Part shown: positions 7,088-16,675 of the stretch, piece by piece
Layout: every line of letters starts with the position of its first letter
Numbering within the stretch: position 1 is the stretch's first letter
Assembly: GCA_021299955.1 (NCBI GenBank)
Contig: JAJTFQ010000018.1
Coordinates: 1 to 52,312, forward strand
Direction: 5' to 3'
Length of the DNA: 52,312 bases
From: Chitinophagaceae bacterium
GTDB lineage: Bacteria; Bacteroidota; Bacteroidia; Chitinophagales; Chitinophagaceae
Made by a program: the position numbers and the translations under genes
Notes under the pieces: model-generated
The model's input: only the letters and a program-made list of their open reading frames with translations
What the model was told of the DNA's origin: nothing
Database searches by the model: none

Positions 7088-8245
7088 CTAATAGTCGGCA
7101 TAAGTCAACGCCACGTCCACCTCACCCTTCAACGGCAGCGCGCCCACACTCCGCTTCAGCAGGAAACCTCCGTTGGTACCGGGTTTGGCGAGATAAGTAT
7201 CGTTGGACAGGGTGGTGAGGATGTTTTCCGCCGCACCCATGTAACGCTTCTGCTCCGCACCGGATACATATCCGGCGAGTTCGATGAAGGCGGAAGCCAT
7301 GATGGATCCGGCAGAAGCATCACGCAGGGTATTGGGGATGTCCGCTGCATCGTAATCCCACCAGGGAATGCCATCCTTCGGCATCCGCGGGTGATTCAGC
7401 ATGAACGCACCCAACTTACGGGCCTGATCCAGGTAACGCACATCCTTCGTCATGCGATACATCGTCGTGTAGCCGTAGATCGCCCAGGCCTGTCCGCGCG
7501 ACCAGGCGGATGTATCATGGGCACCCTGCCAGGTCGTCTTACGCAACAGCTTACCGCCGTTGGCGAGGGAATAGTCGAGCACATGGTAAGCGGCATTATC
7601 CGGACGGAACTGGCGCTCGATCGTGGTATTGGCATGCGTCACCGCAATATCGCGAAAACGCTTGTCCCCCCCGTTGTTGCTGACGAACATCAACAGTTCG
7701 AGGTTCATCATATTGTCAACGATGACGGCGCACTTGAAGTTCTTGCTCGAATCCCAGGACTGGATCGACTGGATCGAAGGACGATAGCGCGTGGCCAGCG
7801 ACATGGCCGCCGTATCGATGGTCTTCCGAAACTCAGGACGACCGGTGATACGATAGGCATTTCCGTAAGAGCAGTACATCATGAAGCCCAGGTCGTGGTT
7901 GCCCGTGAAGTGTTTGATGGGCTCCATCTGTTTAAGCCGGGCTTCGGCGATGTTCAGGATCTCCTTATCCTTGCCATACTCATACAGATACCAAAGTGTG
8001 CCGGGGAAGAAACCACTGCACCACCACTTGGTGTCGCTGGTCTTCATGGTGCCGGTGTTGATGTCGAAATTCTGCGGCATACGGTCGGCCGGGATATTCG
8101 CATGCAACAGCTTGTACTGCGATTGCGCCAGGGTTAGGTTTTCGCGCAGCTTTGCACGGAGCTTTTCTCCGGACAACGGCTGTGCCTGGGTGATTTGCAG
8201 GACGCTGAGTCCGGCCAGGAGGAACAGGATGTGTCTTTTCATCAT
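7088..8245 (-). CDS. GH88-like unsaturated glucuronyl hydrolase, with early stop
   Basis: The 385-residue protein has a signal peptide (cleavage near Thr-Gln-Ala-Gln, residues 19-22) and an (alpha/alpha)6-barrel sequence of the GH88 family. Features seen include Trp-Trp-Cys-Ser-Gly-Phe-Phe-Pro-Gly, Asn-His-Asp-Leu-Gly-Phe (the conserved Asp near residue 118), and Trp-Ser-Arg-Gly-Gln-Ala-Trp. Family members remove the 4,5-unsaturated uronic acid that polysaccharide lyases leave at the non-reducing end, so it should act after the lyases encoded upstream. The reading frame stops at a TAG (7088-7090) after Ala-Asp-Tyr. The next codons in frame give Phe-Val-Val-Ala-Met-Met-Arg-Tyr-Leu-Ala-Leu-Lys and TAA at 7049-7051, the expected family C-terminus. 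The final 12 residues are lost by a nonsense change, or the base is a sequencing error. Function may be partly kept. Confidence 0.85.
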   Translation of the reverse strand: MMKRHILFLLAGLSVLQITQAQPLSGEKLRAKLRENLTLAQSQYKLLHANIPADRMPQNFDINTGTMKTSDTKWWCSGFFPGTLWYLYEYGKDKEILNIAEARLKQMEPIKHFTGNHDLGFMMYCSYGNAYRITGRPEFRKTIDTAAMSLATRYRPSIQSIQSWDSSKNFKCAVIVDNMMNLELLMFVSNNGGDKRFRDIAVTHANTTIERQFRPDNAAYHVLDYSLANGGKLLRKTTWQGAHDTSAWSRGQAWAIYGYTTMYRMTKDVRYLDQARKLGAFMLNHPRMPKDGIPWWDYDAADIPNTLRDASAGSIMASAFIELAGYVSGAEQKRYMGAAENILTTLSNDTYLAKPGTNGGFLLKRSVGALPLKGEVDVALTYADY

Positions 8246-8264
8246 GTGTGGGTTATAGGTGGGG

Positions 8265-10184
8265 TCAAACGGGTTTTACAGTGATCTTGTATTTACCCTT
8301 CGGAGTGGCCTTCAGGGCTTTGAGGGTAAGGCGGTACAGGGCATCGCCCCAGACACGGCTGAGTCGTACATCGTCGATCACGACCTTCTCTACCGAAGGT
8401 TCAAAGACCTTGGCATCATAATTCAATTCCACGACAGCATTACCGTTCTTCAGTCGGATCACACCCGGGCTGATCATGTCAGGCTTCACGGCACAGAGAT
8501 AGTTCAGGTGATTGGCTGCTTTGGCTTCCGAGAGTTCAAAAGCATGGCGGATATCCAGCAATCCGTCTGCCGACAGGTTGTAGTCTACCTGCCAGGTTTT
8601 CACGGCAGCCTCTGTTGGATAGGCTCCGGCGATGTCGAGTGACAGCGTGCGGCGAGCCGTATCGAAGTTCACCTGTCGGGAGCGGAAGTTGCGACCATCC
8701 TTCTGGGGTGTGGCATTGATCATCGGCAGGTTATGATAGTTACTCTGCATCGTCCAGATCGAGTAGCGCTGGCTGCTGAAGGTAAATTTGGTATAGGTGC
8801 CAACGCCCGCATCCACGAAGATGGGACTGGTTTTTACGAAATAAACGAAACTCCCCACGTCATTGTGGTTGTGGCTTTCGGCATTGTAGCCACCCTTGGC
8901 TCCGAAGAAGGCCTCGCCGGAACGCATGTAGCAGAATTCCGTCTGCGGGTACCACGACCAGGGTGCTTTGGACATCGCCGGGGTGGACTTATCAAGATCT
9001 GAATCGTACTGCAATCCTTCAAGGGCACGGAACAGATCGCGCTCCTCGATCCCGCGATGCGGGCTGCGGCGGTCGAGATAGGCCGCAAAGGACATCATCT
9101 CTGTGCTGCCGACCGCCTTTCCATATCGATGGATCACACCCGCATTGCCACCACCCTTGGCGGAGGCATCGGCGAAGTTCACTACCCATCCGTCACCGAT
9201 ATAGGAACGGGCGATGTATTCGCCCATGTTGCGGATCTTGGGTTCCTGGAAGATATCGAGGCTGCCGCCGGTGGCATAGGAAAGGATCTGCAGATAGTCG
9301 TACATCTTGCCGGCAGCATGTCCCCAATAGGAAGGGCCTTCCTCGCAGGCGCCGTCATCCTTGGTGTAGTCAATGAACTTCTCGGTGGAGGCGATTGATT
9401 TCATGACACCATCGGCACGCCGCTTGGCATTAGGTTCCATCAACAGAAAACAGGTCAGGGCATTGAAATTGCACCAGGGATTCCAGTTATTGACCATCTG
9501 GTCGGGGTTGCCGGATAGTGCCATCCACCAGAAGTCGGAACGGGCAAGATAAGGATCGAGCATGCGATCCTTAACCTCCTGGCGGATGCGTGCGGAGATA
9601 ACAGGGTTCACCTTGTCGAAGGCGCCTGACAGGAAATGATGGATCCAGGCCATCATCGAGGAAAGATCCCCTGAAGTCAGGTCGATGATCGTTTCACCGA
9701 CATCCGGGAGCGAACGCTTGGAACGCTGCACGGGCAGGTGCGCAGACAGCACCCAGGTGCTCATTTCGCAGGTATGCCAGACGCCGTTGATGATCTGGTC
9801 GAGAAAACGTCCCTTCCCTTCGGCCAATTCGGCGATGAAGAGCGCACCCAAGGCCGTGTTATTCTTCCCGAATGGTTGTTGCATGATCTCCCGGTCGCCC
9901 GTCCGCTCAAAGGCGAGGTAGTCGGTCGCCTTCACGACCTTCCATTCATAGTTCAAATACTTTTCTCCCTCCTTGATGATCTCTTCCCGGCGGGATCCCG
10001 TCAGCTTGTCCCAACCTGATCGATCAGCATAAGCGGGGTAGGTCACCCACTTGGATACAGGCAACAGCAAAGTAGCCACATCCCGTCCGGCCAGTCGCTT
10101 GGCGAGCAGCCCTTTCTGGGCGAATGCAGCAGACGCGGTGATCAGACAGAAGAATAACGCACAGATTCGGAACATTTTTTTCAT
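8265..10184 (-). CDS. Heparinase II/III family polysaccharide lyase
   Basis: The 639-residue protein has a Sec signal peptide (residues 1-22, ending Ala-Phe-Ala-Gln), an alpha-helical toroid N-terminal half (about 30-400) and a C-terminal beta-sandwich typical of heparinase II/III proteins. The hallmark Glu-Ser-His-Asn-His-Asn-Asp-Val-Gly-Ser segment lies near residue 430, and Asn-Asn-Trp-Asn-Pro-Trp-Cys-Asn near 235 is also characteristic. Such enzymes cleave uronic-acid-containing polymers by beta-elimination, leaving unsaturated ends for the GH88-type enzyme encoded 19 bp downstream. Which polymer (glycosaminoglycan, alginate or other) cannot be decided from sequence. It looks intact. Confidence 0.85.
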   Translation of the reverse strand: MKKMFRICALFFCLITASAAFAQKGLLAKRLAGRDVATLLLPVSKWVTYPAYADRSGWDKLTGSRREEIIKEGEKYLNYEWKVVKATDYLAFERTGDREIMQQPFGKNNTALGALFIAELAEGKGRFLDQIINGVWHTCEMSTWVLSAHLPVQRSKRSLPDVGETIIDLTSGDLSSMMAWIHHFLSGAFDKVNPVISARIRQEVKDRMLDPYLARSDFWWMALSGNPDQMVNNWNPWCNFNALTCFLLMEPNAKRRADGVMKSIASTEKFIDYTKDDGACEEGPSYWGHAAGKMYDYLQILSYATGGSLDIFQEPKIRNMGEYIARSYIGDGWVVNFADASAKGGGNAGVIHRYGKAVGSTEMMSFAAYLDRRSPHRGIEERDLFRALEGLQYDSDLDKSTPAMSKAPWSWYPQTEFCYMRSGEAFFGAKGGYNAESHNHNDVGSFVYFVKTSPIFVDAGVGTYTKFTFSSQRYSIWTMQSNYHNLPMINATPQKDGRNFRSRQVNFDTARRTLSLDIAGAYPTEAAVKTWQVDYNLSADGLLDIRHAFELSEAKAANHLNYLCAVKPDMISPGVIRLKNGNAVVELNYDAKVFEPSVEKVVIDDVRLSRVWGDALYRLTLKALKATPKGKYKITVKPV

Positions 10185-10213
10185 ATCGATCTTTTGGATA
10201 TCCTGAACTTACA

Positions 10214-11344
10214 TCATTTTGGCCAATACAGGAAGCTGCTGAGGCGGCCATTATGTCGGGCCGTCGTTGGCTGGATGGAGATCATGTAGTTTTTCACTTC
10301 GGGGAAAGCATAGAGCAACTCATCGAGCACATACATCGAACTGGACGGAACATAGGGCTTGTTATAATCAGACCGGGTCTTGTCGGGCGCGTATTGGGTA
10401 TTGACGAACTCCAGATGTACGTTATTGGCAGGATCGATCAGAAAAGGCCTCCAGTAATCGACCAGGTTTTGAAGAGAGACGTTGATGTTGTTCTTACGGT
10501 TCTTGAAGGTCTGCATGGCAGCCGCCCCCTCATACAGACTCTTTACCCGCAGAATTCGGGCGTAGAACAGCAGATTATATGCATGATAGGCGAAGGCGTC
10601 CCGATTGATCAGGTCTTCGGATTTGCCGCCGGCCATCAGATTTACATTAAGCAGGGTGGTATAGGCATTTCCTGCCGCAGTGAGTACGCTTTGGTCGTTC
10701 AGGATGTAACCGAAATAATACAACAGGTTCAGGCGGATCGTCTCCCAGTTATTCACGCGCGGAGGATAAGACTGATAGGCGAATGCGCGTGCGCCGATCC
10801 AGTTATCGACCTTGGTGCGGTCGGCCGAGGTCATGCGACTGCGGACGACAGAATAGGCTTCATAAAAGCCCAGGTAACTCGTTTCATTTGGTGAATGGAT
10901 CGGATTAGCGACCTTATTACCGGCGTTGACCCAGGCAAGCAGATTCGCCACGATCTTGTCGAAATAAGGCTTGGCGGCATCTGGTGTGGTACGATACGTA
11001 TATAGCCAGCGAACGGCCATGGAGCGCATGTCGCGACCCTGTGCAGAGATGTCATCGAAATTAGTACTGTTACCTTCAACGTAGGGCTGCGGAGACCGCG
11101 CCAGTGCATTGGCAGCGGGGCTCATGATGATGCTGGTGACACCACCGGCCATGTCAGTGTTACTGATGGCCGTAGATCGGATATCCTCCAGCGTGAGTGA
11201 GTCTACGATCAGGTTCACGGGAAATCGGGTATCCGTGACCGTTGGGTTGGGTGTTGGTGTCGGAGTTGGAGCCGGGGACTGTTCCTTTTTACAGGCACTG
11301 AAGATCGTAATGGATGACAGCAGCAAGATGCGAATGGATCTCAT
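10214..11344 (-). CDS. Alginate-lyase-like lipoprotein (PF05426 type)
   Basis: The preferred start at 11344 gives 376 residues with a lipoprotein signal (hydrophobic stretch to Phe-Ser-Ala-Cys, Cys18). A Pro/Thr-rich linker and an alpha-barrel catalytic domain follow. Family-like features are Val-Asn-Asn-Trp-Glu (near residue 200) and a later Asn-Arg-Asp-Ala-Phe-Ala-Tyr-His-Ala-Tyr-Asn-Leu segment matching the conserved C-terminal region of alginate lyases. It would sit in the outer membrane and cleave a uronate polymer at the cell surface or in the periplasm. A longer reading from 11413 adds 23 residues and destroys the lipoprotein signal. It follows susD, from which it is separated by a hairpin. 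Confidence 0.75.
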   Translation of the reverse strand: MRSIRILLLSSITIFSACKKEQSPAPTPTPTPNPTVTDTRFPVNLIVDSLTLEDIRSTAISNTDMAGGVTSIIMSPAANALARSPQPYVEGNSTNFDDISAQGRDMRSMAVRWLYTYRTTPDAAKPYFDKIVANLLAWVNAGNKVANPIHSPNETSYLGFYEAYSVVRSRMTSADRTKVDNWIGARAFAYQSYPPRVNNWETIRLNLLYYFGYILNDQSVLTAAGNAYTTLLNVNLMAGGKSEDLINRDAFAYHAYNLLFYARILRVKSLYEGAAAMQTFKNRKNNINVSLQNLVDYWRPFLIDPANNVHLEFVNTQYAPDKTRSDYNKPYVPSSSMYVLDELLYAFPEVKNYMISIQPTTARHNGRLSSFLYWPK

Positions 11345-11378
11345 GATCAGCGGGAAAATAAATATAAGTATATAAGAA

Positions 11379-11404
11379 GGGGGCACGCGTTGATGCATGC
11401 CCCC
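11379..11404 (-). terminator. Hairpin with U-rich tail between susD and the lyase genes
   Basis: GGGGGCA (11379-11385) pairs with TGCCCCC (11398-11404). On the minus strand the stem is followed by a T-rich run with several TTAT/TTTT stretches. It would partly end transcription after susC-susD and lower expression of the downstream enzymes, an arrangement often seen in Bacteroidota sus-like operons. Confidence 0.65.
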
Positions 11405-11420
11405 TGTCCTCATAGGAAGA

Positions 11421-13051
11421 TCAGTTGGGCCAGCCCGGGTTTTGGGTCAGATTCGGATTGATCTGTATCTCAGCCTGCGGGATGGGCCAGGTGTAGAAAT
11501 GGTCTCCACCCCAGGTGTAGTTGGCGATATTGGCACCCCAGATGCTGCGCAGACCATTAGCCCCGTCGAACTTCGTAGACTTCCAGGATTTCCAGCGGAG
11601 CTCATCGAAGTAGTTGACACCTTCGTTGATGAACTCCACGCGGCGCTCATTGCGGATGCGTTCGCGCAGATCAGCCTGTCCGGTCACGAAAGTCGGTTTG
11701 GTAGCGTCGGTGCGCTGAAGGGCGGGCATGCCGACACGGGCACGCACTTCATTGACTTTCGCGATGGCACCGGTGACATCATTGGCCTCGTTCAGAGCTT
11801 CCGCCCAGTTGAGCAGAACGTCGGCGTAGCGAATGATGGGGAAGTCGATCGGGCCAAACGCACGGTTCAGCAGTTCTGCGTTGCCTTCATAGACGAATTT
11901 GCGGTGCAGGTAGTAGAACTCCGCCTGCGTATCGGTGCGAAGGTCACCATTGGTCGCAGCTTCTGCCCGGAAGGGGAAACGACTGGTAACCGTAGCAGGC
12001 ACATTACTGAACAATCCGTTATATGTAGAATACGGAGTGATCACAGATGCAGCCAAACGAGGGTCTCGGTTTTCAAAAGCTGCCTTGATACGCGCTTCAT
12101 TACCGGTGGGCAGGTACTTTGTCATATCTGCACCCAGGTTTTGACGTGCCGTGCGTTCCGCCGTGGTCATGTTATCCCGAAGGAAATAGACCTGGCGGGC
12201 ACGGGTGTTCATGGCCTTAAAGCCGGGAATAACTTTATCCCAGTCGAATTTGCTACCATCTGTATTCTCGAACAGGTCAACACCGTTGGGGGAAACCAGG
12301 TAGGTGTTCCAGCAGGAACCGAAGGATGAACGGCCATCACCTGGGCGAAGTCGGCAGCCGCTTCCGCCCATTTGTTCATGTAGAGATACGCCTTTCCACG
12401 AAGCGCATAGGCCGTTCCCTTGGTCACACGTCCGTAATCGATGTTACCCTTCGCATACCTATTGGGCAGGTTGGTTTCATTGATGGCTTCCGTCAGATCC
12501 TTGATGACCTGATCCCATACCTGCTGCTCCGTGGAACGGGGCTTGGTCGCCTCTGTATAGGCGAACGGTTCCAGATAGATGGGGACACCCTTCCACACCT
12601 GGTTCAGTCGATAATAGAAATACGCTCGTAACAGCTTGGATTCTGCGATCAACCGGGCCTTCTTGGCATCCGGAGAAGGAGATTTTTTCGGGATGTTGGC
12701 GATGGCGTCATTGGCACGAATAACTCCTTCATAGAAATTACGCCAATTGGTGCTGAAGAGGGCATTACCGGGGGTGATGGTTCCGAGCAGCATAGCATCC
12801 GTTCCGTCGCGCTGCATGCCGGCAACGGCATATCTGTCATACTGATACAGTTCCACGCCAGAGGCGGAACCGGTGTTCTGGCCAAGACGCATCGCACTAT
12901 ATATAGCGTTTACGCCCAATACCGTCAGGTTATCGGTAGACCACATATTTTCACTGCTGAGCTGGTCGTAAGGCGTCGTGTCCAACAGGTCCTTCTTGCA
13001 GCCGCCCAGCACCAGGGAGATCAGGGAAAGGGATATGATGATTCGTTTCAT
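11421..13051 (-). pseudogene. susD: SusD/RagB-type glycan-binding lipoprotein, frameshifted
   Basis: The N-terminal part (13051 down to about 12330) has a lipoprotein signal (Leu-Gly-Gly-Cys, Cys18), the SusD N-terminal Thr-Pro-Tyr-Asp-Gln-Leu motif and TPR-like helices ending Ala-Asp-Phe-Ala-Gln-Val-Met. The C-terminal part resumes in another frame near 12325 with Trp-Asn-Thr-Tyr-Leu-Val-Ser-Pro-Asn and runs to 11421, including the typical Arg-Asn-Glu-Arg-Arg-Val-Glu-Phe and C-terminal Trp-Pro-Ile-Pro motifs. At the join, the usual Leu-Phe-x-x-x-Asn-Glu ... Glu-x-Ile-Phe segment of SusD proteins is missing, so a small deletion plus frameshift is inferred. The product would cap the SusC channel and bind oligosaccharide at the surface. 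It lies 21 bp after susC. The lesion could be real or an assembly artefact. Confidence 0.8.
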
Positions 13052-13072
13052 ATGTAAAATCTTTTTAGAAGC

Positions 13073-16000
13073 TTAGAAAGTAACATTCAGACCCACGGCA
13101 TACTGCTTCATGGTCGGATACGTGAATCCGGTACCCATTTCCGGATCCAGACCCGGGAACGGTGTGATCATGAACAAGTTTTCACCGCTGAAGAATATAC
13201 GGGCACGCTGGATGAGTGCCTTTTTCGCTAATGAAGCCGGCAGATTATAGCCCAACTGAAGATTGCGGAGCTTCACCCAGGTGGCATCGTACAACCACCA
13301 GTCGGAGGCAACGGTATTCTGACCATCAGCCACCTTGAGACGTGTGTACTTACCATTGATGTTATTCTTGGGATCGTTGGGATCTGCATCATTGAAGAAG
13401 TAGCGGTCTGCCGCCACATCGGCGCTGACATGGTTACCCCAAACCACCGATGATCCGTTGAAACCGTTCACATTCACAAATTGCAGCTGATGTCCGGCTG
13501 CACCGGAGAAAATGAAGGAGATATCGAACTGCTTCCAGCTTAGATCGCCTGACAAGCCGAAAATGAATTTGGGTAAAGCAGACGTACCGGTGAATTGACG
13601 GTCGAAAGAGTTTCCGTAATCTCCGTCTCCGTTCAGATCAGCATACAACAGATCACCATACCAGATGGCATCCCTGCGAACGGAGTTACCCGGACGCAGC
13701 CTGTAACCTGCAGCCAGCATGGCCTGAGCCCATTTCAGGTCGTCAGCCGTGCGCAGCATCCCATCCTTAGGACCGCCGCCGATATTTACGGTGCCATCGG
13801 CGTTGAAATAGGTGCCATTACCCCGATATATCTTATAGATATAATGCTCGTTGATCTGCTTGTCTTCCAGCGCACCGGAATTGTATACCGCACTCAGATT
13901 GGACTGATACACTTTGGCACCGGTAGCATCTGTAACGTAGCCCTCCACGAGCTTTCCGCGGAATTGGGTCACCTTGTTCTGGGTATAGGCAAAGTTACCG
14001 TTGATGTTGTAACGGATGCCGGCCACCGTACCGCGCGTGCCCACAGTCAGATCAAAGCCCTGATTCTGTACAGCAGCCAGGTTGACCGTCGGAGCGGAAG
14101 CCGTACCCGCCGTGATGGGAATGGTGATGGATGACAGGATACCGTTGGTATTCCGACGGAACACATCGAATTCAACATTCAGCTTATTTCCAAAAAACGA
14201 CGCATCAAAACCAATGTTCTTGATATTGGTCGCTTCCCAACGCAGATCAGGGTTGGCATATCTTCCAATGGCCAAACCGGAAGCCTGTACGTTATTGAAG
14301 GAATAAAGGTTGGTCGAATAGGTCGCCTGCCAATCGTAGTTACCGGAGGCATAGGCACCCAGTTCACCCCAGGAAGCACGAAGTTTCAGGTTGTTGATCC
14401 ATTTGACAGACTGCATGAACTTCTCGTCGGAGATCCTCCAACCGGCAGAAGCCGAAGGGAAGTAACCAAAGCGAGTAGATGGTGAGAAACGTGAAACACC
14501 ATCATAACGCAGGTTTCCTTCCAGCAGATATTTGCCTTTGAAGGCATAGTTCACGCGGCCGAAAAGCGAACGGATGGCCCAGTCATTCTCAGAACCCGTC
14601 GTATTGGTCGGATTCAGCACCGTACTCGGTACATACAGATCATAATCGATCAGGCCCTGCTTGGAGGCAGAGAGGTTATAATAGTTGTAGTAAAGCTGGT
14701 TGTATCCCACAAAGGCGGAGAGATCATGATCCCGGCCGATGGTCGTCGTATAACGCAAAACGTTATCGATCGTGATCTGATAGTTTTTATCATAACCATA
14801 GCTGGAAGAAAGGTTCGCCGGGATCTGGGGGAACGACATCTGCGTGTTGGTGGCAAAATTCCAGCGCTCTGAGGCAGCAGGGTTATTCCGGCTACGCGAT
14901 TCATTCTGACGCATCTGGTAGTTGGCGCGGGTCTCAAAGCTCAGCCCCTTGATGATGTTCAGCGTAGCGTAGAGCGTGGTATTGAATCTCGACGTTTGAT
15001 CCTTACCGAGACGGTTGTTCAGGAAGGAGAACACGTTGTTGGCCTGCTGATTTTCTTCGGAAGTCTGAGCATAGCCAAACCTTCCCTGATACTTAGGTAC
15101 GATGCCGGGCGTCGTCTGACGCAAGAAGTTGAAGGCATCGGTGACGTTGCCCATCGCATCGTTCTGGAACATCGCAAAGGTCTGCGTTCCCACCGTCAGG
15201 TATTTGTTGACACGGGATTCCAGGTTCGAACGAAACTGGAAGCGCTGGCTCCAGGTATTTTCGATGGTACCCTGGTTGTTGAGATAACCAACCGACAGCA
15301 GGTAGGTGGTCTTGTCGGAACCTCCGTTGATCGACAGGTTATGATTCTGGACCAATAACTTCGAAAAGAAGGCATCTGCCCAATCCGTATTCGGGTAAGC
15401 CAGAAAATTGGGTACACCGGATGGTGTTAATGAATTGGGGATCTTGCTGGCAGAGTCCCAGGCATTGATCGTCAGGGCGCTGTACTTCGCTGCCTGACCA
15501 AGGTTGGTATGCGCTTCGTTGGTCAGTCGCATGTGTTCGGCATAGTTGGTCACCAGCCGGGGCATATTCATGGGCGCTGTAGTGGAAAAGGTTCCCATGT
15601 AATTGACTGACAACTTATTACGTGTTCCCTTCTTCGTCGTGATCAGGATGACACCGTTACCTGCCTGAGAGCCATAGATCGAAGCCGAAGCGGCATCTTT
15701 CAGCACGGATACAGACTCTACGTCTTGCGGGTTCACTGCATCCAGCGCACCGATCACCCCGTCGATCACGATCAACGGAGCCGTGCCACTCAGGGTACCG
15801 CGACCGCGTACGATGATGCTCGCACCATCGGATCCGGGCTGGCCACTGCCCTGAGAGACAGATACACCCGACATCAAACCGGACAAGGAAGTTGAAAGGT
15901 TCGTCAACGGACGATCTTCTATGTCTTTGGCGGTGATCATGGAAACCGTTCCGGTCATGTTCACCTTCTTCTGTGTACCATAACCTACGACCACGACAGA

Positions 16001-16327
16001 CTCCATGGAGCCATCCGCCGCTTCGAGGGTGATATTCAATGTGGTCTGGCCTTTCAGAACGATCAGTTCCTTGTCCAGATATCCGATGCTGGTGACTTTC
16101 AGGCGATCACCCGTGTTGGCTGAAAGAACAAAGGTACCCTGAGCATCCGTCTGCGTGCCTGCCTTGGTCCGCAAATTCATAATGGACGCGCCGGAAATTC
16201 CGGCATTATCGCGGGCAGAAGAAATCACACCCTTGATCTGCGTCTGACCAAAACCGGTCAATGAAAGCAGAATGGCAGCAACGGCAAACAACAACCGTCT
16301 GAAATCATGTTTGGGCATAAGAAACAT
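13073..16327 (-). CDS. susC: SusC/RagA TonB-linked outer-membrane transporter
   Basis: The 1084-residue protein has a signal peptide (to about residue 28), a carboxypeptidase-regulatory-like beta domain (about 30-110), and the linker Val-Val-Val-Val-Gly-Tyr-Gly-Thr-Gln. A plug domain follows (about 120-235; Val-Leu-Lys-Asp-Ala-Ala-Ser-Ala-Ser-Ile-Tyr-Gly), then a long TonB-dependent beta-barrel ending in Asn-Val-Thr-Phe. It imports oligosaccharides through the outer membrane, driven by TonB-ExbBD, with SusD as lid. The frame is open along its whole length, unlike susD and the regulator next to it. Translation may begin at the second Met (16318). The divergent intergenic region to the hybrid sensor would contain its promoter and regulator site. 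Confidence 0.93.
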   Translation of the reverse strand: MFLMPKHDFRRLLFAVAAILLSLTGFGQTQIKGVISSARDNAGISGASIMNLRTKAGTQTDAQGTFVLSANTGDRLKVTSIGYLDKELIVLKGQTTLNITLEAADGSMESVVVVGYGTQKKVNMTGTVSMITAKDIEDRPLTNLSTSLSGLMSGVSVSQGSGQPGSDGASIIVRGRGTLSGTAPLIVIDGVIGALDAVNPQDVESVSVLKDAASASIYGSQAGNGVILITTKKGTRNKLSVNYMGTFSTTAPMNMPRLVTNYAEHMRLTNEAHTNLGQAAKYSALTINAWDSASKIPNSLTPSGVPNFLAYPNTDWADAFFSKLLVQNHNLSINGGSDKTTYLLSVGYLNNQGTIENTWSQRFQFRSNLESRVNKYLTVGTQTFAMFQNDAMGNVTDAFNFLRQTTPGIVPKYQGRFGYAQTSEENQQANNVFSFLNNRLGKDQTSRFNTTLYATLNIIKGLSFETRANYQMRQNESRSRNNPAASERWNFATNTQMSFPQIPANLSSSYGYDKNYQITIDNVLRYTTTIGRDHDLSAFVGYNQLYYNYYNLSASKQGLIDYDLYVPSTVLNPTNTTGSENDWAIRSLFGRVNYAFKGKYLLEGNLRYDGVSRFSPSTRFGYFPSASAGWRISDEKFMQSVKWINNLKLRASWGELGAYASGNYDWQATYSTNLYSFNNVQASGLAIGRYANPDLRWEATNIKNIGFDASFFGNKLNVEFDVFRRNTNGILSSITIPITAGTASAPTVNLAAVQNQGFDLTVGTRGTVAGIRYNINGNFAYTQNKVTQFRGKLVEGYVTDATGAKVYQSNLSAVYNSGALEDKQINEHYIYKIYRGNGTYFNADGTVNIGGGPKDGMLRTADDLKWAQAMLAAGYRLRPGNSVRRDAIWYGDLLYADLNGDGDYGNSFDRQFTGTSALPKFIFGLSGDLSWKQFDISFIFSGAAGHQLQFVNVNGFNGSSVVWGNHVSADVAADRYFFNDADPNDPKNNINGKYTRLKVADGQNTVASDWWLYDATWVKLRNLQLGYNLPASLAKKALIQRARIFFSGENLFMITPFPGLDPEMGTGFTYPTMKQYAVGLNVTF

Positions 16328-16675
16328 TTAAGGTTACAATTGGAGGTCAATAAGAACGTCCATCATAGACGCTCCATTGTTCAGACATCTAAAGTGCTGA
16401 ATTTTTGACGGCAAAAGGGTGGATAATTCTAAATGAATGGGGTGAAAATCCTGTCATCCCGGATTTAGCATGGATTTTTTCGTTCCTATCTATCCATATT
16501 TCGAGTACTGTTTAACGCGCAGGCTTAAAACTTAAACAGGCTGGCCACGTTACATCGGATCATTCATTAACTTCCGTCATGCGGTGACAGGCTCACCAAT
16601 GATCAGTGGTATATGGAAACAGACAGGAAAACAGGGCGTGTAAAGGTGATCCGACAATCGACGTATCGTGATCTG
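16328..16675. promoter_or_regulatory. Divergent control region between susC and the hybrid sensor
   Basis: This stretch of about 350 bp holds no gene. The clearest structure is an inverted repeat, CTGTTTAA (16508-16515) and TTAAACAG (16532-16539), separated by 16 nt. It is a candidate site for the AraC-type domain of the neighbouring regulator or for another factor. AT-rich tracts near 16390-16500 would suit a susC promoter, but I find no exact TAnnTTTG element on either strand. Confidence 0.4.

Noticed and set aside
11230-11275. Short tandem repeat of a Pro/Thr-coding hexamer
   Set aside because: It encodes the ordinary Pro-Thr linker after the lipoprotein signal of the lyase, a common low-complexity spacer.
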